59,875 nucleotides of DNA from the NCBI GenBank assembly GCA_945948535.1, contig CAMFBN010000012.1, positions 1 through 59,875 on the forward strand, in the 5' to 3' direction. Every line of letters starts with the position of its first letter. The stretch's first letter is position 1. Both the position numbers and the translations under genes were made by a program. Positions 17,979 through 27,271 of this stretch are shown here, in pieces. The DNA is from an uncultured Clostridia bacterium. GTDB lineage: Bacteria > Bacillota > Clostridia > Oscillospirales > Oscillospiraceae. Under the pieces are notes generated by a model. That model was not told the origin of the DNA. It did no database searches and saw only the letters and a list, made by a program, of their open reading frames with translations.

Positions 17979-19832
17979 ATGGCTATCAACATTGCGCCAA
18001 AATCTCTCGATACAGATCTTAGTGAACTTATGAGGGATGTCTCGACCGGCAAGGCACAGTTACCTGAGTTCCAGCGGAGCTGGACTTGGGATGATAATCG
18101 TATTATCGGCATTCTGGCGAGCTTGTCTCAAGGCTACCCGATGGGTGCTATCATGCGACTGACATACGGGAATGAAAACGTGAAATTCAAGTACCGGACG
18201 ATCGAAGGTGTTACCGCTGTCGGTGTCGTTCCCGATTATCTTGTTCTTGACGGGCAACAGCGACTCACATCTATGTACCGTGCCACATGCTGCAAGGATC
18301 CAGTAAACACCACCACAGAAAAAGGTAAAAATATAAAGCGTTTCTATTATCTCGATATCAAAAAATGCCTCGATGAAAGCGAAGACCGTGAAGATGCAGT
18401 TTTCTCTGTTCCTGCAGATCGCAAGGTCAAGACCAATTTCGACCGTGATGTCGTACTCGACCTTTCAACCAGAGAGTTGGAATACGAGCATGAGATGTTC
18501 CCACTGAACATTGTATTTGATAGCGGAGCACGCGAAGACTGGGCAGACGGCTACAAAGAGTTCCATGGCTACAGCAAAGAGTACATGGAAAAATATAAGC
18601 AATTCCGGACGGACGTTTTAGATACAATCACGGGATATAAGCTGCCGGTTATTACTCTTGGCAAAGAAACGCCTAGAGAAGCCGTCTGTAAGGTATTCGA
18701 GAACGTGAATACGGGTGGTGTTCCTCTGACAGTATTTGAGCTAGTTACGGCTACCTTCGCTACATATGAGTTCGATCTTCGTAAGGATTGGGATGCATGC
18801 AGAGATATCATCTGGGGCAAAAACGAACCGCTTAACACAGATGTTATGTACGGTGTTGATGAAACAGCCTTCTTGACAGCAGTAACGCTATTCACTACAT
18901 ACCACGCAGAGACAATGACGACCTGTAAGAAGAAGGATGTCCTTTCGCTGGCATTCGAGGATTACCAGACAAATAAGGTTGCACTACTCGAAGGATATAA
19001 GATGGCGCGAAAGTTTTTGTTTAGTCAGTACGTCTTCAGGATGCGTGATCTTCCTTATACTACACAGCTCATTCCTCTTGCTGCAATCTGTGCCGAGATC
19101 GGGAAATCCGTGTTCAATCAGCCTCAAACGCAGAACATATTGAGCAGATGGTTCTGGTGCGGTATTATGGGTGAAATGTATGGAGGCGCTAACGAAACGC
19201 GCTATGCAAACGATATGGAAGATGTGGTCGCTGCGATTAGAGGAAAAGATAGCCAAAACCGTACAGTCAATGCAGCATATTTCTCTGCCACCAGATTGAT
19301 TTCGCTTCAGACGCGCAATAGTGCCGCATATAAGGGCATCATGGCATTGGTTTACAGGGAACGCTGCCACGATTTTGTTCAAGGCACCACGATCGACATC
19401 GTAAAGAGCATGGACGAAGCGCCAGATATCCATCATATCTTCCCGGAGGCCTATTGTATCAAAAAGGGCTATAAGAGAGAAAAGTGGAACTCTATTGTTA
19501 ACAAGACACCACTATTACCCGAGTCAAACCGGCAGATCGGTGGCGAAGCACCAAGCGCCTATAGCAAGCGCGTTATGCGCAAGGCCGAAATCGATGAGGC
19601 CGAATTGCGTGCTCGCGTGGAATCGCATTTGGTGGATTACGATCTTTTCATAACTGATGATTTCGACGGATACTTCATCGCCCGCGCGAAAGCTATCATG
19701 AAGGCTATTGAAGCTGCAATGGGCAAGTTAATAGCGGACAAGGGATCGGAGCAGACAATCAACATATATGGTGTAACGCTGGAGGATCAGCCTAAAGAAT
19801 CGTCGCGTCAGGAAGTATATCGGCAGCAATGA
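17979..19832 (+). CDS. GmrSD-type DUF262 plus HNH (DUF1524-like) endonuclease
   Basis: A 617-residue fused protein. The N-terminal DUF262 (GmrS-like) domain shows LPEFQRSWTW (28-37) and LVLDGQQRLTSMY (88-100); the DGQQR motif binds nucleotide and belongs to a ParB/sulfiredoxin-like fold. The C-terminal part has the HNH signature DIHHIFPEAY (about 482-491), then LLPESNRQIGG. GmrSD proteins are type IV restriction enzymes that cut phage DNA with glucosylated hydroxymethylcytosine, with NTP dependence; related DUF262 proteins protect with other specificities. It could complement the Mod/Res pair by attacking phages whose modified DNA escapes it. Start ATG 17979 has CAGGAG upstream, 40 bases after the previous stop. 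Confidence 0.85.
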   Translation: MAINIAPKSLDTDLSELMRDVSTGKAQLPEFQRSWTWDDNRIIGILASLSQGYPMGAIMRLTYGNENVKFKYRTIEGVTAVGVVPDYLVLDGQQRLTSMYRATCCKDPVNTTTEKGKNIKRFYYLDIKKCLDESEDREDAVFSVPADRKVKTNFDRDVVLDLSTRELEYEHEMFPLNIVFDSGAREDWADGYKEFHGYSKEYMEKYKQFRTDVLDTITGYKLPVITLGKETPREAVCKVFENVNTGGVPLTVFELVTATFATYEFDLRKDWDACRDIIWGKNEPLNTDVMYGVDETAFLTAVTLFTTYHAETMTTCKKKDVLSLAFEDYQTNKVALLEGYKMARKFLFSQYVFRMRDLPYTTQLIPLAAICAEIGKSVFNQPQTQNILSRWFWCGIMGEMYGGANETRYANDMEDVVAAIRGKDSQNRTVNAAYFSATRLISLQTRNSAAYKGIMALVYRERCHDFVQGTTIDIVKSMDEAPDIHHIFPEAYCIKKGYKREKWNSIVNKTPLLPESNRQIGGEAPSAYSKRVMRKAEIDEAELRARVESHLVDYDLFITDDFDGYFIARAKAIMKAIEAAMGKLIADKGSEQTINIYGVTLEDQPKESSRQEVYRQQ

Positions 19833-19934
19833 TTATCCTCCCTATTGGAAAGAGCTGAAAAGCACGTTTAAGCCATTTATTGATAAATAACTCCAGGCAC
19901 TGACCCGGAGCACCGGAAGGATGGAATAATCGGT

Positions 19935-22900
19935 ATGGGTTTGTTCCAACGTCTATTTGCCAAGAAAAGACCAGAGAACGAAAAAACTGCAGAGAACATC
20001 AGCGTCTCACAGGAACTATTACGCCTGCGGGAGCTTGATGCTTTTATGCGTGCGCTTCTCAATGCGGATCACTTCGTAGCAAAAAGTGAATATCGGAGCA
20101 AACTATCAGAGTACGCAGATCTTTCTGCCTGGTTTCAGGTGCTCAAGACTAGTGGAACTCTGGAAGATTATTGCAAAAAGCAAGGTGTTTCCTCGTCAGA
20201 GATCGCTACGATTCTCAACCGCTATCAAAGCTTTGAGACATTGGTCAATTCTCAGAATGACAGATTCATCAAGTCGAAGATGATCTTGGAGAAGGCATAC
20301 CTTGATACCATCCTCAAAGATTGTGATCCCAAAATCCTTCTGGATGACGATCAGCGCAAGGTCGTCCTCACCGACGAAGATTACTGCCTTGTCGTTGCCG
20401 GAGCGGGCGCAGGAAAAACCACAACCGTAGCAGCCAAGGTAAAATACCTTGTGGACAAGCAGGGCGTCGATCCAAAGAAAATTCTCGTAATCTCTTTCAC
20501 GAACAAGGCCGTCAATGAACTTAAGCAGCGCATCATTGGTGAGCTGAACATAGAGTGTCCGATTGCGACATTCCACTCCACGGGCAATGCCGTAATCCAC
20601 AAGCAAAACCCTGACAAGCTGAACATCGTCGATTCCAATAAGCTTTACTATGTCGTGCAGGACTACCTCAGAGGGTCGATTCTGAAAAACGAAAGCGCCG
20701 TCAACAATCTTATACTGTTCTTCGCCTCGTACTTCGATGCCCCATATGAAGGTAGCGACCTAAACGCTTTTTTCAACCACATAGCAAAATCCAACTTTAC
20801 GACGATGCGAAGTGAGCTGGATGATTTCAAGCAACAGATCATCGATACGCGAACCAAGAAGACCGTCACCATCCAGAGTGAAATGATGCGATCGAACCAA
20901 GAAGTGGAGATCGCTAATTTCCTGTACCTGAATGGCATCGAATACGAGTATGAGCCGTTGTACCGGTATGACATCCTCTTTGCACGTAAGCCGTATACGC
21001 CGGACTTTAGAATCTGGCAAGGTGACCGCGAAGCCTATCTTGAGCACTTCGGCATCTCGGAAGACGGCAGAAACAACCGATTTTCTGAAGATGAGCTGCA
21101 GGCGTACAAGAAGGCCGTCAATGACAAAGTTGCATTGCACCGGCAGCACGGGACAAAGTTGCTTTATACATTCTCAAGCTACAGAGATTGTCGTCCCCTT
21201 CTGGAGCATCTGCAAGAGCAGCTCGAGGCGGCAGGTTTTGAGCTGCGGCCCCGCTCCAACAAGGAGATCATGGAAAAGCTTGTCGTTTCAGAGGAAAACC
21301 GGTACATACGGAAGTTGGTTGCACTGATACAGCGCTTCATAACCAACTTCAAAACCAACGGATATACCGCCGATGAGTTTAACCGGATGTACCACTCTAC
21401 GCAGAATGTCCGCACTCGGCTGTTCCTGAACATCTGCCATGATTGCTATCTCGAATACGAGCGGTACCTGAAAGAAAACCAAGCAGTCGATTTCCAAGAC
21501 ATGATCAACGAATCCGCGCGGATCCTGCGAGAAGTCAAGGAAATGAAGCAGCGGCTCGACTTCCAATATATTATCGTTGATGAGTATCAGGATATTTCCC
21601 GCCAGCGGTTTGACCTTGTGACAGCGCTTCATGAGGTGACCACTGCCAAGATCATCGCCGTGGGTGATGATTGGCAATCCATCTATGCCTTCAGTGGATC
21701 AGACATTTCGCTGTTCACGAAATTCAGGGAGAAGATGGGATATGCTGCGCTTCTCAAGATTGTTCGGACATACCGCAATTCGCAGGAAGTTATCGATATT
21801 GCGGGTAACTTCATCCAGAAGAACACGGAGCAGATTCAGAAAGACCTGATTTCTCCCAAGCACATCAGTGATCCTGTAATCATATACACTTACGATAGTA
21901 AGCGCAAGGATCCCAAAGGCGATAACAGAAGTGGCGCAAATTACGCCATAGCGCATGCCATTGAAACAGCGCTGGAGCAGATCATTGAATATAACCGCGC
22001 TGAGGGCAAACCTAGTGATTCTACCATTCTGTTGCTCGGGCGTTTCGGATTCGATGGCGACCGGTTGGAAAAGTCCGGTCTATTCGAGTATATCACCAGA
22101 GGAAGTAGAATCCGGTCGGTTAAATACCCGAAGTTGAACATCATGTTCATGACGGCGCATTCGTCTAAGGGCCTTGGCTATGACAACGTGATCGTGGTAA
22201 ACGGCAGGAATGAGACATACGGTTTCCCGTCAAAGATTGAGGATGATCCCGTTCTGGCTTTTGTAGTCAAGGAAGACCTCTCGATCGAATACGCAGAAGA
22301 GCGGCGACTGTTCTATGTTGCAATGACCAGAACGAAAAACCGTGTTTTCTTCATTGCACCAGAGCAGAATCCTTCCGAGTTTCTGCTGGAGCTGAAGCAC
22401 GACTACAAAAACGTGGTGCTGAATGGCAATTGGAATGAAGATCCAACGGCAATCCCATCATACAAAAAGACATGCCCGATGTGCGGATATCCGATGCAGT
22501 TCAGGTATAAATCTGCATACGGCCTGCGGCTCCACATCTGTACGAATGATCCGGAAGTCTGCGGATTCATGACGAACACGCCTGCTGCCGGGAAGCTCTC
22601 TATCATTAAATGCGATCGATGCCGCGACGGATACCTGGTAGTCAAACCTGGCAAAGAGAAGAATCACTACATGCTCGGCTGCACGAATTATAAGAAGGAC
22701 GGGACAGGATGCTCACGCATCATGACGCCCAGTTACTTCTATGAATATATGCATATCACCAACACGGAACCTGTCGCCCCGATCGTTGTTCCAAAGGGCT
22801 ATAATATCAAGCCAGGGAAGCAAAAGCCTGCGTCTGCTCCCGCTACAGAGAGCCCAGTTACGATTCAGGTGCCGGACATAAAGCCGATCGAGTATCACGG

Positions 22901-23261
22901 CATGGATTTGAATGTGGCATTAGGAACGATTCTGAAAACGTTATCTGCACTTAGCGCAAAGAAGTTTTATGGAATCACGATGCTCGTCGATGTGCTGCGC
23001 GGATCGCAGAGCAAGCGGATACAGGCCGATGGCCTGGCTCGGGCGGATGGCTATGGCAGCCTTGCAAATGTTAAGCGTGAGGATGTCCAGTATTTGGTGG
23101 AGTGGCTGATTGAGAATGGGTTTATTCTGAAAACGAGGGGACAATATCCTGTGCTCCACCTGACATACAACGGAGAGCATTACAGTGAAGTTATCTCCCG
23201 CCAAAAGATTCAAGTGCTGAAAAAGAAGCTTGAGAGTACTTCATCCTCAGGACAAAAGTAG
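19935..23261 (+). CDS. UvrD-like SF1 helicase with inserted nuclease, Cys clusters and RQC-like end
   Basis: A 1108-residue protein. Walker A is AGAGAGKTTT (about 153-162). A region between the motor halves contains TPDFRIW and YLEHFGI (about 354-375), a PD-(D/E)xK-like nuclease insertion. Motif II is DEYQD (about 549-553), motif III DDWQSIYAFSGSD, and VAMTRTKN marks motif VI. After about residue 840 come several Cys pairs (CPMCG, CDRC, CTNY, CSRI) like topoisomerase-type zinc ribbons. The last 130 residues (LSALSAKKFYGITMLVDVLR onward) resemble the RQC winged helix of RecQ. This is an unwinding and cutting machine that may process phage DNA ends. Start ATG 19935 follows GGAAGGA; a 102-base gap separates it from the DUF262 gene. 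It is the last gene of the operon. Confidence 0.85.
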   Translation: MGLFQRLFAKKRPENEKTAENISVSQELLRLRELDAFMRALLNADHFVAKSEYRSKLSEYADLSAWFQVLKTSGTLEDYCKKQGVSSSEIATILNRYQSFETLVNSQNDRFIKSKMILEKAYLDTILKDCDPKILLDDDQRKVVLTDEDYCLVVAGAGAGKTTTVAAKVKYLVDKQGVDPKKILVISFTNKAVNELKQRIIGELNIECPIATFHSTGNAVIHKQNPDKLNIVDSNKLYYVVQDYLRGSILKNESAVNNLILFFASYFDAPYEGSDLNAFFNHIAKSNFTTMRSELDDFKQQIIDTRTKKTVTIQSEMMRSNQEVEIANFLYLNGIEYEYEPLYRYDILFARKPYTPDFRIWQGDREAYLEHFGISEDGRNNRFSEDELQAYKKAVNDKVALHRQHGTKLLYTFSSYRDCRPLLEHLQEQLEAAGFELRPRSNKEIMEKLVVSEENRYIRKLVALIQRFITNFKTNGYTADEFNRMYHSTQNVRTRLFLNICHDCYLEYERYLKENQAVDFQDMINESARILREVKEMKQRLDFQYIIVDEYQDISRQRFDLVTALHEVTTAKIIAVGDDWQSIYAFSGSDISLFTKFREKMGYAALLKIVRTYRNSQEVIDIAGNFIQKNTEQIQKDLISPKHISDPVIIYTYDSKRKDPKGDNRSGANYAIAHAIETALEQIIEYNRAEGKPSDSTILLLGRFGFDGDRLEKSGLFEYITRGSRIRSVKYPKLNIMFMTAHSSKGLGYDNVIVVNGRNETYGFPSKIEDDPVLAFVVKEDLSIEYAEERRLFYVAMTRTKNRVFFIAPEQNPSEFLLELKHDYKNVVLNGNWNEDPTAIPSYKKTCPMCGYPMQFRYKSAYGLRLHICTNDPEVCGFMTNTPAAGKLSIIKCDRCRDGYLVVKPGKEKNHYMLGCTNYKKDGTGCSRIMTPSYFYEYMHITNTEPVAPIVVPKGYNIKPGKQKPASAPATESPVTIQVPDIKPIEYHGMDLNVALGTILKTLSALSAKKFYGITMLVDVLRGSQSKRIQADGLARADGYGSLANVKREDVQYLVEWLIENGFILKTRGQYPVLHLTYNGEHYSEVISRQKIQVLKKKLESTSSSGQK

Positions 23262-23587
23262 TATAAGCAGAGCACCAAAAGCCATCGCAACTTTTAATAC
23301 TGTAAATCGTTAAAGATAACCTTATCACTTTTCATTGAAACATTTTTATTTTTTCCCACACAATTATATTTTTCCTCACACTTTTTAACTTTTCCTCTGT
23401 GAGAGAATAGTGAGGGGTAAGTCGCCACCTTGCTCCACACCTCCAGCAAAATCTTCATAAAGAAAAAGAGCTTTCACAGCCCAACCGGATGGACCGATGG
23501 AACCGTGAAAACCCTTGAAATTAGGCCGTTTCTTGGCATTATGCCCCAGAGGCGGCCTATTCATTTTGTATCAAAGACGACGTTAAG
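23262..23587. other. AT-rich gap between the defence operon and the recombinase relic
   Basis: No gene was found. Bases 23340-23400 contain three spaced pyrimidine-rich blocks (TTTTTCC plus CACAC or CTGTG). Bases 23470-23515 carry a dyad with TTTCAC...GTGAAA ends, possibly an old recombination or protein-binding site. No rho-independent terminator for the operon was convincing. Confidence 0.4.
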
Positions 23588-24886
23588 ATGGACCTGATTG
23601 TGACCAAGAGTGTGAGCCGATTCGCGCGAAATACCGTGGACAGCCTGACCACCATCCGCAAGCTGAAGGAGGCCGGCTGTGAGTGCTTCTTCCAGAAAGA
23701 AAACATCATGACCTTCGACTCCAAAGGGGAATTGCTCATCACCATCATGTCGAGCCTTGCCCAAGAGGAAAGCCGCTCCATTTCCGAAAATGTCACCTGG
23801 GGACAGCGGAAACGGTTCTCCGACGGTAAGGTCAGCATCCCTTACGGCCAGTTCCTGGGTTACCGCAAAGGTGCCGACGGACTGCCGGAGATCGTCCCGG
23901 AGGAAGCGGAGATCGTCAAACGCATCTACCGCCAGTTCCTTCAGGGGAAATCCACCAATGCCATTGCCACCATGCTGACGGAGGAGGGCATCCCTACCCC
24001 CGGAAAAAAGACCGTCTGGCAGAGAGCCACCGTGGAGAGCATCCTGCGGAACGAAAAGTACAAAGGTTCCGCACTGCTTCAGAAGTCTTTTACGGTGGAT
24101 TTCCTCACCAAGAAAACCAAGATCAACGAGGGAGAGGTTCCCCAGTACTATGTGGAGGACAGCCACCCTGCCATCATCGAACCCTGGGAATGGGAGCAGG
24201 TTCAGGTGGAGTTGGAACGGCGCAAAAACAGCCGCAACCGTCACCATCAGACCAGCCCTTTCTCCGGGAAGATCATCTGTGCCGACTGCGGCGATATTTT
24301 CGGTGCCAAGACCTGGCACTCCACCGACCGCTACCGCCGTGTTATCTGGCAATGCAACGGCAAGTTCAAAGGGGAACGCAAATGCGAAACACCCCACCTG
24401 ACCGAGGAGCGGCTGAAAGAACTGTACCTTGTTGCCCTTGGGGAGTATCTTTCCGACCGGGATGCCGCCATCGACCAGCTCCGCTATGCCCAGCGGATGC
24501 TCACGGACACGGACTTCATTGATGCGGATATTCAGGCTTTGGAAGAGGAATTGACCACCATCACCGGGATGCTGCGCCTGTGCATCGCAGAAAACGCCGC
24601 CAACACCGTGACCGAAGAAACCTACCGTACCACCCACGCCGAACTGTGCAACCGCTTCGAAGAAACCGAAGCCAAGCTGGCGGCGCTGCAAAAACAGCGG
24701 GACAAAATGAAGGCGGACGCCATCACCATCGGCGGCATGATGTTTGAACTGGGTGAGTTGGACACCCTGCCCGTAGTCTTCGACGAAAAACTCTGGCACG
24801 GCACCATCGACCATGTCACCGTCCACGCTGACGAGCGTGTGGTGTTCATGTTTAAGGACGGGAAGGAAATCGTAACGAGGCTATGA
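23588..24886 (+). pseudogene. Large serine recombinase lacking its catalytic N-terminus
   Basis: The readable 432 residues begin inside the resolvase domain at DLIVTKSVSRFARNTVDSL, which normally lies 70 or more residues into the protein. The catalytic serine region (usually a Y-x-R-V-S type strand) is absent. The rest is complete: the Recombinase domain with Y-G-Q-F-L-G-Y-R and PEEAEIVKRIYRQFLQGKST, the zinc beta ribbon (CADCG ... C) and a coiled coil at about 300-390. Upstream codons in the same frame (IKDDVK) look only partly like the family. It is probably a dead remnant of a transposon or ICE integrase and may mark the right boundary of the imported defence island. Confidence 0.8.
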
Positions 24887-24896
24887 AATATTACAG

Positions 24897-24945
24897 AAAC
24901 AGGCCCAGGCTGGCAGGGACAATCCTGCTGACCTGGGTCTGTTTT
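24897..24945 (+). terminator. Terminator after the recombinase relic
   Basis: AACAGGCCCAGG and CCTGGGTCTGTTTT form a 12-13 bp stem with one G-T pair, followed by a T-run. It separates the relic from the ATPase gene. Confidence 0.75.
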
Positions 24946-24959
24946 CTGACAATGTCATG

Positions 24960-24988
24960 TTGAAAAATGCTGAATTATAGTATAAAAT
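24960..24988 (+). promoter_or_regulatory. Promoter of the OLD-like ATPase gene
   Basis: TTGAAA (24960-24965), a 17-base spacer and TAAAAT (24983-24988). It lies between the terminator and the start at 25022, implying independent expression of the ATPase. Confidence 0.55.
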
Positions 24989-25021
24989 GTTTTTATAACA
25001 GATTCTCGGGAGGGAAAATTA

Positions 25022-26500
25022 ATGAGCGATTTGCATTTGTCCATAAAAAATATTAAAAACATCCAGTGCTGCGATTTAGAATTCCCTCTTGAAAAGGGCC
25101 TATACGCAATAGTTGGAGAAAACGGTTGTGGGAAAAGCACTTTGATGCTTGCCATGTCCCTACTCGTTAAGCCATCATCGCGGTTTAGCTTCCAACCCTA
25201 TGACTATTCCCATGATTCCACAATTGATATTACTGTTGAGGACAAGACCGACCATTGGTTCGTTAAAGATGGAGTATGGAGTACATCAGCTGATAGCATC
25301 AGCAACCACACGCAAAACTATTATCACGGTTTTTACGAAGGTAGTATTTTCTTTGGATCTCGTTTTTATGACTATAACTTAGTTTCCGATTTTCTCCAGA
25401 ATCCAAACTTTGGTTCTCTTATTAGAGAAGCAGACCCTTTTGTAATAGAAACTCTCAGCTACATTTTACACGGAGATAAAAAGCATTATAAGCAACTATA
25501 TAAAGTTAAATCAAAGCAAATTGCTTCCTCTCATGGTTTTAGAGGTATTCCGTATTTCTTAAAATCCGGGACCCAATACATCAGCCAATACAGCATGAGT
25601 AGTGGGGAAAGTATGCTCATTTCGCTTATTGACTTTATCAATAACTTAACAGAAAGAAATCGTTACACTTCCTCGCAACCACTCCTCTTCCTTATAGATG
25701 AAGCAGAACTGGCGTTGCATCCCGCAGCTATCGACCGCTTGGTAGCAATGTTTTCGGATATGCTCAAGCGAGTTAATATGGTTGTAGTGTTCTCAACCCA
25801 CTCCACTGAAATCATTAACCGGATTTCCCCCAGGAATATCTACATGCTGGAAAACTGCAACGGAACAATCAACTCCCTGAATCCATGTTATCCAAACTAC
25901 GCAATCCGCAATCTGTATGTACCAAATGGATATGATTTTATCATTCTTGTTGAGGACGAATTGGCCAAGGCAGTTGTGGAACGACTTATTCGTACCAAGA
26001 ACCTTTGTGCCAGCCGTTTATGGCATGTAGTACCCAGCGGAGACTGGGCGCAAACCCTAAAGTTACAAAACGATATCCAACGGAGTGGGTTGCTAGGAAT
26101 TGGTAAACGTGTATTCAGCATTCTGGACGGTGATGTGCAAGAAAAAGGTGATGAAAAAGCTTTGGAATTGCAACTGTCCTTATACACATATCTTCCCATC
26201 AAAAGTGTTGAAAAATATCTGCACAAAAAGTTGATTACTGATAGTGATCCAACTTTTATCAAGTTAATTGGGGACAAATATTTTACGCTCCGTTCTCTTC
26301 CAGATATAATTGAGGACTATAATCTAAATTACCCCTCTGGAAGTGACGAGAACGGAAAAAAGCTATACAAAATGATTTGCTCAAATCTGAATAATGTTGG
26401 TATTTCTTCAGAGCGGTTTATCCAATATTTGTGCGAAGATATCTGCGATTATGAAGATTTCTCTCGTTTCATATCTACACTTACCCATATGCTTTCGTAA
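25022..26500 (+). CDS. AAA/ABC-type ATPase with TOPRIM-like C-terminus (OLD/PARIS-like)
   Basis: A 492-residue protein. Walker A is GENGCGKST (32-40), an ABC-like signature MSSGES lies near 195-200, and Walker B LLFLIDEAELALHP near 220-233. An H-switch (FSTHSTEI) follows. The C-terminal part has IILVEDELAKAVV and later FSILDGDV, matching the Glu and DxD positions of a TOPRIM fold. This architecture is that of OLD-family nucleases and of fused PARIS-type (DUF4435) proteins, both anti-phage. It stands alone with its own promoter and terminators on both sides, so it would be a single-gene system. GGGAGG lies just before ATG 25022. Codon use is AT-richer than its neighbours, a sign of separate acquisition. 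Confidence 0.75.
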   Translation: MSDLHLSIKNIKNIQCCDLEFPLEKGLYAIVGENGCGKSTLMLAMSLLVKPSSRFSFQPYDYSHDSTIDITVEDKTDHWFVKDGVWSTSADSISNHTQNYYHGFYEGSIFFGSRFYDYNLVSDFLQNPNFGSLIREADPFVIETLSYILHGDKKHYKQLYKVKSKQIASSHGFRGIPYFLKSGTQYISQYSMSSGESMLISLIDFINNLTERNRYTSSQPLLFLIDEAELALHPAAIDRLVAMFSDMLKRVNMVVVFSTHSTEIINRISPRNIYMLENCNGTINSLNPCYPNYAIRNLYVPNGYDFIILVEDELAKAVVERLIRTKNLCASRLWHVVPSGDWAQTLKLQNDIQRSGLLGIGKRVFSILDGDVQEKGDEKALELQLSLYTYLPIKSVEKYLHKKLITDSDPTFIKLIGDKYFTLRSLPDIIEDYNLNYPSGSDENGKKLYKMICSNLNNVGISSERFIQYLCEDICDYEDFSRFISTLTHMLS

Positions 26501-26514
26501 TTCGTAAGATGAAT

Positions 26515-26552
26515 CCACCCATGGTCGAGATCTATATCTCAGCCATGGGCGG
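26515..26552 (+). terminator. Terminator of the OLD-like gene
   Basis: CCACCCATGG pairs with CCATGGGCGG, and the inner TCGAGAT/ATCTCAG bases extend the stem. TCATTTTTATTT follows on the plus strand. It lies between convergent genes. Confidence 0.75.
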
Positions 26553-26565
26553 TCATTTTTATTTC

Positions 26566-26883
26566 TCATTTTCCGGTGGCGTTCTCCGTTAGTTCGAGCA
26601 TCAGCTGCGCTCCCAGTTTCAGTCCAGCGGTAAAGGCGATCCGCTCATACTCGACGCACAGGCACCCAACCTCTCCAACCACCACATCGCTGTCCTTGAT
26701 CGGCAGCGAGTCCAGGCAGGCCCGGAGATTTTTGAAGCCTTCCTTCGCCTGGGGACTGTCCATGTTGTGATACTCCCCATAATGCCACCACAGGGCATCC
26801 AAGCATGGCTGTGGGCAGTCCTCCTCAAAAATGATTTTATGCTCCCGGGCAAAGATTCGGAGCTGCCGGATGTATTCGTCCAT
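26566..26883 (-). CDS. Small conserved hypothetical protein (DUF6809-like)
   Basis: A 105-residue acidic, helical protein with no signal or membrane segment. The C-terminal AFTAGLKLGAQLMLEL resembles small Clostridia proteins of the DUF6809 type; this is recalled rather than searched, and the function is unknown. Start 26883 was chosen because GGAGGG lies 7 bases upstream; an upstream GTG at 26898 overlaps that ribosome site. Confidence 0.6.
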   Translation of the reverse strand: MDEYIRQLRIFAREHKIIFEEDCPQPCLDALWWHYGEYHNMDSPQAKEGFKNLRACLDSLPIKDSDVVVGEVGCLCVEYERIAFTAGLKLGAQLMLELTENATGK

Positions 26884-27006
26884 TCCATCACCCTCCACAA
26901 AAAGTGTGTGTGATGTTAACTCTGGCGGCGGTAAATTACAAGTAGGTGATCTGCCCGAATTTTGACTGTCCTTTTTGTCCTTTCTGTCCCATGGGTATCA
27001 TTAGAA

Positions 27007-27047
27007 AACCGTCCATATCCGGGGGTTACTCCCAGCCATGGACGGTT
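27007..27047 (-). terminator. Hairpin, possible leftward terminator
   Basis: AACCGTCCAT (27007-27016) pairs with ATGGACGGTT (27038-27047). On the minus strand the stem is followed by TTCT and a short T-rich tail, so termination is possible but weak. Confidence 0.4.
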
Positions 27048-27230
27048 CTGTGTATATAGAAAATAATAATTTATCGTTTATATTCTTATAACGATTGTCA
27101 TTTTACCAAGCCCTGTCTTTTCAGACCATGGCCGCATCAAATCCGGGCATACAATTTGCTTATGGCTGGAAATGTTCGAAATATCCCCGGTTTCCTTCCA
27201 AAAACATCCCCAGAACGGGAATAAATAAAA

Positions 27231-27267
27231 AGTTACCGTTGTTGAAATTGTATCAACAACGGTAACT
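27231..27267 (-). terminator. Original terminator of the tRNA-fMet transcript
   Basis: A perfect 15-bp stem (27231-27245 with 27253-27267) and 7-base loop, followed on the minus strand by TTTTTATTTATT. It starts 5 bases beyond the displaced tRNA 3' end, as expected for the pre-insertion tRNA gene. Confidence 0.8.
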
Positions 27268-27271
27268 GATT

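Larger units (their letters stand above)
26884..27271. other. Gene-free stretch left of the tRNA-fMet remnant
   Basis: No coding frame is supported. It contains one hairpin at 27007-27047 and the strong tRNA terminator at 27231-27267. This should be the original chromosomal DNA downstream of tRNA-fMet before the element inserted. Confidence 0.5.

Noticed and set aside
5921..23261. DISARM or BREX system
   Set aside because: No DUF1998 (DrmB), PLD (DrmC), PglZ or BrxC-like protein is present; helicases and methylase alone are not enough for either label.
23561..24826. 421-residue leftward reading frame
   Set aside because: It is antisense to the serine recombinase, whose zinc ribbon and recombinase motifs are clear; the leftward translation has no recognisable motifs and reflects GC-rich codon bias.
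25022..26500. Retron with OLD-type effector
   Set aside because: No reverse transcriptase or ncRNA-like structure lies near the ATPase gene.
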